DNA of 49,376 nucleotides, taken from the NCBI GenBank assembly GCA_016296655.1, contig JAEDIW010000014.1:1-49376 (forward strand). The letters run 5' to 3'. Position 1 is the first letter of the stretch, and each line of letters begins with the position of its first letter. The translations under genes and the position numbers were made by a program. The stretch comes from Treponema sp. (lineage in GTDB: Bacteria; Spirochaetota; Spirochaetia; Treponematales; Treponemataceae). The notes under the pieces are model-generated. The model was not told where the DNA came from, searched no databases, and saw only the letters and a program-made list of their open reading frames with translations. Of the stretch, positions 33,762 to 42,382 are shown piece by piece.

Positions 33762-35056
33762 TTTTCTTTATGCCTTCTATCAAGTTCATTGTAAACATCC
33801 TGCCATGTAACACCTTCTTTATACATGAGGACACTTACAAAATACAGCAAATCTGCTGCTTCCCATATAACTTCGTCTTTTCCTTCTGCCTCGCAAAGTT
33901 CTTCCGACTCTTCTTCAACTTTTTCCCGAACCCTCTTGTCATTCAAAGTGGCAGTATATGAACCGGGTCTTGGATTTGCAAAACGTTCTGAAATTATTCC
34001 ATAAAGGCGTTCCAGTGTAGAAGGTTCATCAGGCTCTGAAGTAAAGCATGACCAGCTGCCTGTATGACAAACCCCGCCATGAGGAATTACAGTTGCAAGA
34101 ATTGTGTCTCTGTCACAATCTGCACGCAGTTTGACAACCTCAAGATAATGACCAGAATGTTCGCCTTTAGTCCAAAGAACATTGCGGGTGCGGCTCCAGA
34201 AAGTAAGTTTTCCAGTTGCAAAAGTTTTTTCAAATGCTTCTTTGTTTGCAAAACCCATCATTAAAACGGAACCATGTACATCCTGTGCAATAACAGGAAC
34301 CATGCCCTCCGTTTTTTTCCAGTCAAGACAGGCAATAAAAGCATCTTTCAAAGAAACTTTTCCAGTATACAAAGCCATTCCCAGCTGAACATCGCAATGG
34401 AGTTTTTCAAGCTGCTCAATTTCTTCAACAGAAGAAACACCACCTGCAGCTACTACGCGGCAATCAACTGCTTTACGAAGTTCTTCAACAGCTTTCATGT
34501 CTGTCCCCTGCATACAGCCTTCTTTTTCTACACAAGTAAAAAGAAGTTCTGAGCAGTATTTTTCAGCAGCTTTTGCTCCTTCAATCAAAGGAATGTCCAG
34601 CGCTTCTGTCCAACCTTTTACAGCAATTTTCCCATTTATGGCATCTACCGAAATAATAATTCTTTGCTTTCCGATTGCAGCAGCAAGCTCTTCAAGAAAC
34701 GCAGTGTTAAGAATATCATCACCTGATTTTGCATCTGCATTCCAGGCAGAAGAACCGATAATTACTTTTTCAGCACCAAGGGAAATCAATTCTCTAGCAC
34801 GTTTTACAGAACGTACGCCTCCGCCTGTTCTCACATTACCTTTACGGAGCAATGATTTTAAAAGCGGTGTATTTACAGTATTTCCTTTGCCGTCAGTATG
34901 TCCCAAGGCTGCATCTAAATCGATTACAGCCACTTCTCCATATTTGTTAAAATCAGCGATAAGCTTATCAGCGTCATCACGCTTGAGCATAAGCTCTTTT
35001 CCATTTTTCAGCTGGACAACCTGTCCGTCTTTTAAATCTATTGAAGCAATTACCAT
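33758..35056 (-). CDS. HisA-HisI-HisE three-domain fusion protein
   Basis: This fused histidine enzyme has 432 aa. Residues 1-245 are a HisA-type (ProFAR isomerase) barrel, with ASIDLKDG (Asp7), RTGGGVRS, ISVDAINGKIAVKGW (Asp138) and VVAAGGVSSVEEI. At the catalytic Thr position of HisA (DGT) the sequence reads EGC (Cys181). Residues 250-340 are HisI (phosphoribosyl-AMP cyclohydrolase) with WSRTRNVLWTKGE, DCDRDT and the zinc site CHTGSWSCF. Residues 346-430 are HisE (phosphoribosyl-ATP pyrophosphatase) with EEESEELCEA and EAADLLYFVSVLM. HisIE fusions are common; a HisA barrel at their N-terminus is unusual. It overlaps hisD by 4 bases. The start at 35056 follows a -10 box by 8 bases without a ribosome site. 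Confidence 0.9.
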   Translation of the reverse strand: MVIASIDLKDGQVVQLKNGKELMLKRDDADKLIADFNKYGEVAVIDLDAALGHTDGKGNTVNTPLLKSLLRKGNVRTGGGVRSVKRARELISLGAEKVIIGSSAWNADAKSGDDILNTAFLEELAAAIGKQRIIISVDAINGKIAVKGWTEALDIPLIEGAKAAEKYCSELLFTCVEKEGCMQGTDMKAVEELRKAVDCRVVAAGGVSSVEEIEQLEKLHCDVQLGMALYTGKVSLKDAFIACLDWKKTEGMVPVIAQDVHGSVLMMGFANKEAFEKTFATGKLTFWSRTRNVLWTKGEHSGHYLEVVKLRADCDRDTILATVIPHGGVCHTGSWSCFTSEPDEPSTLERLYGIISERFANPRPGSYTATLNDKRVREKVEEESEELCEAEGKDEVIWEAADLLYFVSVLMYKEGVTWQDVYNELDRRHKEK

Positions 35057-35064
35057 AACTTGCG

Positions 35065-35093
35065 ATTTTAGCAGAAATTAACACAGCTTTCAA
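35065..35093 (-). promoter_or_regulatory. Promoter giving a predicted leaderless mRNA (his operon)
   Basis: In minus-strand reading, TTGAAA (35093-35088), 17 bases, TGC-TAAAAT (extended -10 at 35070-35065), then 8 bases to the ATG at 35056. It would drive the whole hisAIE-hisD-def-fmt-PASTA operon. Confidence 0.65.
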
Positions 35094-35309
35094 TAATTGC
35101 ATCACTGGCAAATGCCTCAACTGTCAGATAAAACGGGCAATGGATTGTTTAAGCAAAAAAACTGCCCATATTTTGTGAAAAGTTCCAGCTTACCTGCCCG
35201 CAAGGGATATGAAGGGCTTGCATCCGTTGTCCGTATGCGAGCAACTATGTTGCAAAGTCAAATAATCCCAAATAAAAAAAGATTCATGCTGAAAAGCCTG
35301 CCACCCATA

Positions 35310-35338
35310 TTGACAAAGTTTCAGGATTTTGATATATT
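35310..35338 (+). promoter_or_regulatory. Promoter of tRNA-Cys
   Basis: Consensus TTGACA (35310-35315), exactly 17 bases, TATATT (35333-35338), placed 12 bases before the mature tRNA. It is the best match to a housekeeping-sigma promoter in the window. The spacer 35057-35309 between the his operon and this promoter holds no gene that I can see. Confidence 0.85.
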
Positions 35339-35350
35339 AGTTATCACCAT

Positions 35351-35422
35351 GGCGTCATACCCAAGTGGTAAGGGACAGGTCTGCAAAACCTCTATGCATC
35401 GGTTCAATTCCGATTGACGCCT
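35351..35422 (+). tRNA. tRNA-Cys (anticodon GCA)
   Basis: A cloverleaf can be drawn: acceptor GGCGTCA/TGACGCC (perfect 7 bp), D arm with AAGTGGTAAGG, anticodon loop CTGCAAA giving anticodon GCA, and T arm ATCGG-TTCAATT-CCGAT. The discriminator base is T (U), the usual identity base for Cys. CCA is not encoded and must be added after transcription. It has its own promoter and terminator. Confidence 0.95.
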
Positions 35423-35426
35423 TTAG

Positions 35427-35457
35427 AAAGACTTGCTTAGCGGCAGGTCTTTTTTTT
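35427..35457 (+). terminator. Terminator of tRNA-Cys
   Basis: AAAGACTTGC and GCAGGTCTTT pair around a six-base loop (one G-T pair), followed by a run of T. Confidence 0.88.
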
Positions 35458-35588
35458 CCGAACTGGTCATGGCCAAGCCGCAGTTCGTTAACATACAGGC
35501 TGCCTGAAGCATACGCTGATGGGTGGCCATTTTTTTACTGTCGTACAGTTAAGAACTGACAGAATACCTTTTGTAAAATCCATGTAAA

Positions 35589-35597
35589 TGCTATACT
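35589..35597 (+). promoter_or_regulatory. Extended -10 box of trxB (leaderless type)
   Basis: TGC-TATACT (35589-35597) ends 6 bases before the ATG at 35604. The best -35 candidate at 17 bases is the weak TTTTGT (35569-35574). No Shine-Dalgarno sequence is present. Confidence 0.55.
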
Positions 35598-35603
35598 TTT
35601 CTT

Positions 35604-36536
35604 ATGGCTGAAAATTTTGACTATATAATCATAGGTGCCGGAGCTGCCGGCCTTACCTCAGGACAATATGGAGCAAGGGCAGGATTAAAAACGCTTATAA
35701 TCGATTCCTCTTCCGGAGGCGGGCAGGCACTGCAAATTGCAGAACTTGAAAATTACCCGGGCTTATTTCCGCTCGTGTCAGGTTCTGATTTTTCAGAAAA
35801 AATGCTTGAACAAACTAAGGCTTTCGGTACAACAGTCATTCAGGATACAGTCCTTTCAATTGACAAAATAAATGATAGGTTTACCGTAAAAACCCAAAAA
35901 GAAGAATTCCAATGTTATGCAGTGCTGATTGCAACGGGAGCAAAACACAATACATTACAGGTTCCAGGCGAAAAAGAATTATGCGGTGCAGGAGTTTCCT
36001 ACTGTGCTACTTGCGACGGACCTTTTTTTAAAGACAAAAAAATTATTGTCGTAGGTGGCGGGGATTCTGCCTGTTCAGAAGCAGTCTATCTGTCAACTAT
36101 TTCAAAAGATGTTACGCTTATACATCGACGTGGTACATTGCGGGCTCAAAAAGCCGTTCAGGACAAATTGCTTAACTCTGGCGTTACCGTCCGCTTTAAT
36201 TCCCAGATAGAATCCATCAACGGTAAAAATAAAGTTGAATCAGTGACTTTAAAAGACAGCGAAACTGAAAATCTTTCAGAAATTCCAGCTGATGCAGTTT
36301 TTATTTTTGCAGGAACGACTCCCGTAACAGATTTAGTAGAAATGCTTCCAAAAGATGAAAACGGCTACCTTCTTACAGATGAATGTATGCAGACAATAAT
36401 TCCCGGTTTGTATGCTGCCGGCGATGTACGTTCCAAACCGTTCAGACAGCTTGTAACTGCAGCAGCTGATGGTGCAACCGCTGCTTTTCAGGCTACAAAC
36501 TACATTCACGGGCAGAAGCTAAAAAAATCACTATAA
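35604..36536 (+). CDS. trxB: Thioredoxin-disulfide reductase
   Basis: This low-molecular-weight TrxB (310 aa) is a FAD flavoprotein that reduces thioredoxin with NADPH. Seen are the FAD loop IIGAGAAGLTSGQYGARAG, the redox pair CATC in YCATCDGPFF, the NADPH loop VVGGGDSACSEA with HRRGTLRAQK, and the C-terminal FAD contact GLYAAGDVRSKPFRQLVTAAADGATAA. Its substrate thioredoxin is encoded at 43260-43577. It precedes the GH3 gene by 15 bases on the same strand, probably as one unit. Confidence 0.96.
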   Translation: MAENFDYIIIGAGAAGLTSGQYGARAGLKTLIIDSSSGGGQALQIAELENYPGLFPLVSGSDFSEKMLEQTKAFGTTVIQDTVLSIDKINDRFTVKTQKEEFQCYAVLIATGAKHNTLQVPGEKELCGAGVSYCATCDGPFFKDKKIIVVGGGDSACSEAVYLSTISKDVTLIHRRGTLRAQKAVQDKLLNSGVTVRFNSQIESINGKNKVESVTLKDSETENLSEIPADAVFIFAGTTPVTDLVEMLPKDENGYLLTDECMQTIIPGLYAAGDVRSKPFRQLVTAAADGATAAFQATNYIHGQKLKKSL

Positions 36537-36551
36537 GGAATCAGTATAAAG

Positions 36552-38273
36552 ATGAAAAGAGCCCTGTCACTTTTTCTGGCAACATGTTTTTTGTGGAATC
36601 CACTGAATTTTGCAGGTTATGCACAAAATTCAAGTTCATTAACAAAAAAAGATAATACGATTCCTCTGGATGCAGACTTTTGGAGCGACTACCCTGCAGA
36701 CATTCTTGCAGACACACTTGTTTCCCGCATGGAAGATACAGAACTTTTGGCACAGATTTTCATGTTCGGCTGGGCAGGTGCAGAACCGTCAGAACTTTTG
36801 AATCAATGGGTTCTTGACAGGGGGCTCGGAAGTGTAAAAGTTTTTGGATGGAATACAGATGATATAACTTTGGTTGCAAAATCAATCGCTGAACTTCAAA
36901 AAAAAGCCCAAAAACGTCCATATAAAATTCCGCTGTTCGTAGCAACCGATCAGGAAGGTGGCTGGATTCGTCACGTAAAAGGCGAAACATTAATTACGCC
37001 TGGAAATATGGCCATTGGAGCCTGCGGATATCCAATTGATGCCTGGTACAGCGGGTACTATATCAATAAAGAAATTCATGCGCTGGGCATCAACATGAAC
37101 TTTGCGCCATCAGTGGATTTGTTTACAGACCATGACTCTACAATAATAGGAACACGAGCTTTCAGCGAAAATCCTGACAACACTGGAATTCTTGGCGCTT
37201 CCTTTGCAGCAGGTTCAATTGCAGCAGGAGTCATTCCAACAGCAAAGCATTTTCCAGGTCATGGAGCAACTAACGAAGATTCACATATTTTTCTGCCTAC
37301 AATCGACATTGACTTAAAAACCTGGCAGGAAAGGGAATTAGTGCCATTCAAATATCTTATTGCTGAAAAAATTCCTGCAATAATGTCAGGGCATCTGGGT
37401 TTTCCACAAATAACGCATAATGGCGAACCTGCATCCCTGTCTAAAACATTTCTTACAGACATTTTGCGCAGGCAGTTGGGCTACGAAGGCCTTATTATTA
37501 CAGACGATATGATGATGAATGGTGATACACTCTATGCAGGCTCGCTCTCCAATGCATATAAACTGGCAATAGAAGCAGGAAATGACATCATTATATCTTC
37601 TACAACTGCCAGACTGAACGAAGCCCTATGGACAAGTAATCTGGAACGCATGAAAACAGACATGGAATTCAGGGCAACTGTAAAAAAAGCTGCACGCCGC
37701 GTCATAAAATGCAAACTTGAATATTTTAAAAGTCCGAAAGCAGCACCTCTTTACCCAAATCCAGCAAACATTTCAAATCACATTCCAGACAAAGACGGAC
37801 AGAAATTCTTTTTGGAACAAGCATGCCGTTCAATAACGCTCTTCAAATCAGGTACACTTCCTCTTACAAGTGAAAATTCAGGAAGGGTTCTGCTGACGGG
37901 CTCTCTGCCGACTTTTTTTACAGAAGGAAAAAAACGGTTTCCGACAGCAGCAGAGTTTAAATTCACATACGAAATAGGTCCTAATGAAACGCAATGGGTC
38001 TGCGACAACATTCTTGCAACTGCAAATGCCTTCGATACAATTATCATCTGCGTTTATAATGAACGTACAGCAAGAATTGCTCAAAAAGTTAAGGAAAGCG
38101 GAAAAAGAGTTATAATTTTTTCACTTTTGTCCCCTGTCAAATCAACTTCGCTGACTTGGGCTGATTCAATTCTGTGCGGTTACAGCTATTCAGATTATTC
38201 TATACAGGCTCTTTTTGCAGCTCTAGCAGGCGATTTTTCACCGGATGGAAAACTACCTTTTACTCCAAACTGA
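36552..38273 (+). CDS. Glycoside hydrolase family 3, NagZ-like beta-N-acetylhexosaminidase
   Basis: This exported enzyme (573 aa) has signal peptide MKRALSLFLATCFLWNPLNF followed by AGYAQ. The GH3 barrel has MFGWAGAEPSELL, FVATDQEGGWIRH, FAPSVDLFTD, the NagZ signature KHFPGHGATNEDSH that supplies the acid/base His, and ITDDMMM with the nucleophile Asp. Unlike short cytoplasmic NagZ, it has an extra domain (about 390-573) resembling the GH3 C-terminal alpha/beta domain, ending in DFSPDGKLPFTP. It would release N-acetylhexosamine from muropeptides or host/plant glycans outside the cytoplasm. AAGGA lies 11 bases before the ATG. Confidence 0.92.
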   Translation: MKRALSLFLATCFLWNPLNFAGYAQNSSSLTKKDNTIPLDADFWSDYPADILADTLVSRMEDTELLAQIFMFGWAGAEPSELLNQWVLDRGLGSVKVFGWNTDDITLVAKSIAELQKKAQKRPYKIPLFVATDQEGGWIRHVKGETLITPGNMAIGACGYPIDAWYSGYYINKEIHALGINMNFAPSVDLFTDHDSTIIGTRAFSENPDNTGILGASFAAGSIAAGVIPTAKHFPGHGATNEDSHIFLPTIDIDLKTWQERELVPFKYLIAEKIPAIMSGHLGFPQITHNGEPASLSKTFLTDILRRQLGYEGLIITDDMMMNGDTLYAGSLSNAYKLAIEAGNDIIISSTTARLNEALWTSNLERMKTDMEFRATVKKAARRVIKCKLEYFKSPKAAPLYPNPANISNHIPDKDGQKFFLEQACRSITLFKSGTLPLTSENSGRVLLTGSLPTFFTEGKKRFPTAAEFKFTYEIGPNETQWVCDNILATANAFDTIIICVYNERTARIAQKVKESGKRVIIFSLLSPVKSTSLTWADSILCGYSYSDYSIQALFAALAGDFSPDGKLPFTPN

Positions 38274-38296
38274 AGAACTGTTCCAAGACCTGAAAA

Positions 38297-38971
38297 TCAT
38301 TCAGGAATAGGCTTTTTCTGGCTGTACTTCCAGTCATAAGCATGTGTACTTGGAAGCCGGCCTTCAATTCTTGCGTTCTCAGCTTCAAGCTGAAAGCGAA
38401 TCATCCTTTTAAAAATGTCCATTAAAGGCTCAGGGTTTGTATTTTTTGCAAGACCTATAGGTTGCAGTTCCTTTATGAGATAATAGCAGGATTCTATTGT
38501 AGAAATGTATTCTGGTCTGGGTTCACGCTTAAACGTAAAAACCGAACGATATTCTCCATAAAAAGAAAGTCTGGGCAAAGTTAAAAGATTAGGGCTATGC
38601 TCAATTATTTTTCGGGAACAAAACCATGTTGCATCTACAACAAGCACCAGCAAGGTTCTGTTTCCGACAGTTTGAGCAAATTTTTCTTTTTTTGCAGTCC
38701 ATGCTTCTTCGCCAGGATAAAGCATTACAGGAAAATACCTAGGATCCGCAAGCAAGGCAAGCAGTCTTTCATTCTTTGTAAAATCCAGCCCCACGAGGAT
38801 TTCAGAATCCGGCAGTGTAAGATGGGACAATCTTCCGGTTCCTGTGCGCTGATGCTTAGCTTCTTTAGGATGCATCAAAAAAACGAATTTTATGCCAGAA
38901 TCAACAGGCTTTATGTATTTGCAAAAACAGCTTTCAACATGTCTGAAACATTTATAACAACGTCCACTCAT
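38297..38971 (-). CDS. DTW-domain tRNA-uridine aminocarboxypropyltransferase
   Basis: This DTW protein (224 aa) has an N-terminal cysteine set CYKCFRHVESCFC, the domain signature VVDATWFCSRKII (DTW variant D-A-T-W), HPKEAKHQRTGTGRL and the later ISTIESCYYL. The family installs acp3U on tRNA using SAM (TapT type). I choose ATG 38971 because it gives the usual MSGRCYKC start and lies 8 bases from an extended -10 box; the ATG at 39004 lies inside the promoter. It is convergent with the GH3 gene, whose stop is 23 bases away. Confidence 0.9.
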   Translation of the reverse strand: MSGRCYKCFRHVESCFCKYIKPVDSGIKFVFLMHPKEAKHQRTGTGRLSHLTLPDSEILVGLDFTKNERLLALLADPRYFPVMLYPGEEAWTAKKEKFAQTVGNRTLLVLVVDATWFCSRKIIEHSPNLLTLPRLSFYGEYRSVFTFKREPRPEYISTIESCYYLIKELQPIGLAKNTNPEPLMDIFKRMIRFQLEAENARIEGRLPSTHAYDWKYSQKKPIPE

Positions 38972-38979
38972 AATGTCCA

Positions 38980-39008
38980 AATATAACAAAAAAAGGGAAA
39001 GCAAGAAA
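38980..39008 (-). promoter_or_regulatory. Promoter giving a predicted leaderless mRNA (DTW gene)
   Basis: In minus-strand reading, TGT-TATATT (extended -10 at 38985-38980), 8 bases before the ATG; a weak TTTCTT stands at 17 bases upstream. It overlaps the terminator of the pectate lyase gene. Confidence 0.45.
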
Positions 39009-39023
39009 CCCTTACTTTCCCTT
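38993..39023 (-). terminator. Terminator of the pectate lyase gene
   Basis: AAGGGAAAG and CTTTCCCTT form a 9-bp stem with a 13-base loop; in minus-strand reading it is followed by TTTTT. It starts about 40 bases after the stop. Confidence 0.8.
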
Positions 39024-39064
39024 CCTGTCTATAGCAGTGATGTGCCTTACTTATTCAGTATTCC

Positions 39065-42004
39065 CTAGTCCAGTCTGGCACCTACACCTTCTGGTACATT
39101 ATCGGTCAGTTTAAACAGATTCTTCATATCTATTGAACCGTCAGCTTTTCTGCCAGGAACAATATTTTTTACATCTGTTGAAACAAAGACATTATCAGCC
39201 TTCAGTTCTACACCGCTTCCATTTATACCATTTGAACCGTTGCAGAAGAAGTTGTTGTCAGAAGCAAGAGCAGGCATTTCAGCAAAATTATCGCTTGTTG
39301 AACCATTTACAGAAAGAACACCGCTAGCCTTAAACTGCCTTGGTTCACCTTTACCCTTACCATACAAAGTTATGTTAAAACTTCCGTTTGCTGTAGAAGT
39401 AACTTTTTCCAGAATAAGTGCCGGATTTGAGTTACTTGTAATTCCACTCATTCCATTTTTGAATGAAATGCTGTTGCGCAGAACATGAGGAACGGCAATA
39501 CCGTCACCACCCATCTTAAAGCCATTTCCGTCACCATTTCCAGTTCCGTCCATGCGGTGTCCATTTTCGTAAGCAATACAATCTTCTACAATAACAGCTC
39601 CAATCGGACCACTTTCAATTTTTGCAAACAAATCCCAACCGTCATCAATATTGCAGTAAGAAATACAGCCTCTGAACACATTGCCATTGCCGCAGGTAAG
39701 TTTAGCAGCAAAACCGTCAGCATTATTCTGAGCAGGGTCACAGTTGCCATAAGATGTACAGTTCAAAATTAAATTGTCATGCGGCCATTTTTCAAACGAA
39801 TCGGTTGACTGTCCGCTAATCTGAATTCCTGTATCGCCATTATAGCAGGCCTCTACCAGATTCAGAATATTCCAGCTTCCAGCAACCTGAATACCTTTTA
39901 TATTATCGCCAGTGTTGCAAACCTGAATTTTTTCAATTTTCCACCAGTCGCCCCAAATCTGCATACCGCCTTTACTTGTAGAAAAATCAAAAATTGCCTG
40001 ACCATCGCCTTCTACAGTCAAAGTTTTGCGCTTCTTAGCAGAAAGACCACTGTTACCGCGTTCAATAATCAGACCCTTAGAATTTTCTATATAATACCGG
40101 CCAGGTTCCAGAACTACAGTCTGACCAGGTTTTACATAATTTACAGCAGTCAGCAAATCTACAGGTTTTTCCTTAGAACCATCACCAAACACACTGCCTT
40201 TTGGAGATGCATAAATTTCACTGCCCTTAAACGAACGGATTATTACAGTTGCATAATAAACTACAGGCTTATAGCTTTCTTCATAAAATCCAGTCTGGCG
40301 GTTATACTGTGCAACAACCTGTCTAGGACCTGGTCTGAATTTTTCATCTGGCGTAAATGTAATTATCAAGTCATTTATAGGACCTGGCATTTTTATAACT
40401 TTCTTAAAGTCAACATCAGCCTTAACTTTTTCACCATCAATCAGCTTCTGACCCTTTGAAGTAACAATTGTCAAAGTTCCATCTGAGTTTGAATTATATA
40501 CAAAAGGATATGCATTTTTGTAATAAACAGTAGGACAGTCAACCACAGTCTTTAAAGGAACAGGTTCAGGCGGTTCTTCCACTGCAGGAGCATCTTTCTT
40601 TGGATCCGTAACCTTAAATTCGATATTGCTGAATGTAGCATTCATTCCACGAGCTACAGCAAAACCAAGGTAAACATGATCTTTATCCAGCTGGCGCAGT
40701 TTATCAGGTCCATACATGATGTATTCAGTAGGAATCCCTTCGCCTACATCAGCAGGAACATAAACAGCATGATATCCAGTGTTTGTTTTTTTAAGTGTAA
40801 TGCGGTAGTCGCTGCCAGTTGTAACAAGGTTTGCATTATCATAATTAAAGGCTCGTGCAAAAACAATTCCATTTTCTGCAATGCCTTCATCACCTTGCGC
40901 AATAACTTCAGGAGTAATATTGCTTACAAACCGAGCACCCATTCCGTCTTTAATTTCTTTTTTTACACCATCTATATGAGTCGTAAACTTCCATGTCAAA
41001 ATTCCTGCTGAATTAGTATAATGGTTTACGCTGTTTACGCCATTTTCGCCAAGAGAGTCCATGGCAATAATTCCAAAACCTTCCTGCCCGTCAGGAGTAG
41101 GATTTGTATAATCAACATGAACATCTGCCGAAAGTTCAAAGTTTTCAGTATCAGGATTTATGACCGTATAATAATACGAAATTCCATCATGATAATTTGT
41201 AAATTTTCCACCTTTGTCCTTAATACCACCAGATTTTTCATTGAATGTGCAGGACTTCAAAGAAAACTTCAAATCGTTTGTGTCAAGGATTTCAATTTTA
41301 TTTCTATCACCTGAAGAAGACTGTCCGAACCATGTAAAAGTCCATTCCCTTTCTTTTTCTGCAAAAATTTTTTTATGCTGAGCTGCACCTGAAGATTTTT
41401 CATTTCCCCTTACAGCAACAACAGAAATATCATAAAAAGATTCTGGCTTCAAATCTTCTATAATACATTCAGTTTTTAGACCTGAATTTGCAGTTTTTTT
41501 GCCACCTGCTTCATCCATCCAGATGATTTCATAGTTTTCTGCTTCATGAATTTCATTCCATTTTACACTCAGCCTGCCACCACCCAAATTCAGCAAAGAA
41601 AAAACAGGTTTTTCCAAAGGAAATTCATATTTAAATGTATAAGGAGCAGAAACATGCATTTCGCTCTCATTTGTTTTAAATGCAGTAACTTTAAATGTGT
41701 AAGTACCAGAATCTGACATCTCAAATTCAACAGACTTGTCAGCACGGCGAGTTTTTCCAACTTTTTTAGAAGAAGACGTGCCAGTTTCAGAAATCATGAC
41801 AACTTCGCCCTTATCAGCCCCGGTCTTTGAAGTGTCCATCTTAAAATCAACTCGAACAAGTTTTGGCCCGTTAGCAGAAACTTTAACAGACTTAATTTCT
41901 GGCAAAGCAATATCTTTCCATGCAGTTTCCTGAGCAAACGCTCCAGACAAAACACAGAAAACAGTCGCCAAAACCATCCATTTCTTAATAAAAGAAAATT
42001 TCAT
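39065..42004 (-). CDS. Secreted multidomain pectate lyase (PL9-like)
   Basis: This large secreted protein (979 aa) has signal peptide MKFSFIKKWMVLATVFCVLSGAFAQ (cut after AFA). Two fibronectin-III-like domains follow (about 35-125, 130-215), then a beta-sandwich resembling a LamG/concanavalin-type domain (about 220-480), a linker with an Ig-like stretch, and a right-handed beta-helix (about 600-900). The helix carries the PL9 hallmark NADGFAAKLTCGNGNVFRGC, whose Lys (about 761) is the catalytic base in Pel9A-type enzymes, followed by SYCNIDDGWDLFAK. It would cleave pectate by beta-elimination outside the cell. AAGGA precedes the ATG. It sits 378 bases downstream of a small secreted protein with a domain also found on pectinases. 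Confidence 0.92.
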   Translation of the reverse strand: MKFSFIKKWMVLATVFCVLSGAFAQETAWKDIALPEIKSVKVSANGPKLVRVDFKMDTSKTGADKGEVVMISETGTSSSKKVGKTRRADKSVEFEMSDSGTYTFKVTAFKTNESEMHVSAPYTFKYEFPLEKPVFSLLNLGGGRLSVKWNEIHEAENYEIIWMDEAGGKKTANSGLKTECIIEDLKPESFYDISVVAVRGNEKSSGAAQHKKIFAEKEREWTFTWFGQSSSGDRNKIEILDTNDLKFSLKSCTFNEKSGGIKDKGGKFTNYHDGISYYYTVINPDTENFELSADVHVDYTNPTPDGQEGFGIIAMDSLGENGVNSVNHYTNSAGILTWKFTTHIDGVKKEIKDGMGARFVSNITPEVIAQGDEGIAENGIVFARAFNYDNANLVTTGSDYRITLKKTNTGYHAVYVPADVGEGIPTEYIMYGPDKLRQLDKDHVYLGFAVARGMNATFSNIEFKVTDPKKDAPAVEEPPEPVPLKTVVDCPTVYYKNAYPFVYNSNSDGTLTIVTSKGQKLIDGEKVKADVDFKKVIKMPGPINDLIITFTPDEKFRPGPRQVVAQYNRQTGFYEESYKPVVYYATVIIRSFKGSEIYASPKGSVFGDGSKEKPVDLLTAVNYVKPGQTVVLEPGRYYIENSKGLIIERGNSGLSAKKRKTLTVEGDGQAIFDFSTSKGGMQIWGDWWKIEKIQVCNTGDNIKGIQVAGSWNILNLVEACYNGDTGIQISGQSTDSFEKWPHDNLILNCTSYGNCDPAQNNADGFAAKLTCGNGNVFRGCISYCNIDDGWDLFAKIESGPIGAVIVEDCIAYENGHRMDGTGNGDGNGFKMGGDGIAVPHVLRNSISFKNGMSGITSNSNPALILEKVTSTANGSFNITLYGKGKGEPRQFKASGVLSVNGSTSDNFAEMPALASDNNFFCNGSNGINGSGVELKADNVFVSTDVKNIVPGRKADGSIDMKNLFKLTDNVPEGVGARLD

Positions 42005-42382
42005 AATCCATCCTTAAAAAGGTATTAAAAAATCACAACCACATTCTGAATAGCCTTTCATGCAAGCGACAGCCACATAAAAAACTCACAGCCAGTCACC
42101 CAGCTCATACAGAAACGCAGGATTTTTCAACTTTTATGAATAAAACAGACAAAAAAAAGAACAATCTTCCTTCTGCAAAAAAAACTTAAGGTTTGTATTA
42201 AACCTAAAATCAAGCAGACAAGTTATTGTTCATCATTACAAAACCACCAGTATTTTTCTGAGCAAAACTCAAAATACATTACCAGTAAAAATTCAACAGA
42301 AATATAAAGAAATACAGGCAAAAGCCTGACTTTAAAAATCTGCATTTCCAAAGCCAGACTTTCAACCTAAATCATGCTGAAA
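42005..42382. other. Spacer upstream of the pectate lyase gene
   Basis: There is no gene in this 378-base AT-rich spacer. It holds a weak minus-strand terminator candidate (AGGTTT/AAACCT at 42189-42205 followed by a T8 run) and a pair of near-identical 13-mers, AAAGCCTGACTTT (42321) and AAAGCCAGACTTT (42350), that can also pair with each other imperfectly and may end the small secreted gene. I could not find a convincing promoter for the pectate lyase. Confidence 0.5.

Noticed and set aside
35097..35309. Short gene between the his operon and tRNA-Cys
   Set aside because: Open frames there lack ribosome sites and one runs into the tRNA; nothing recognisable was found.
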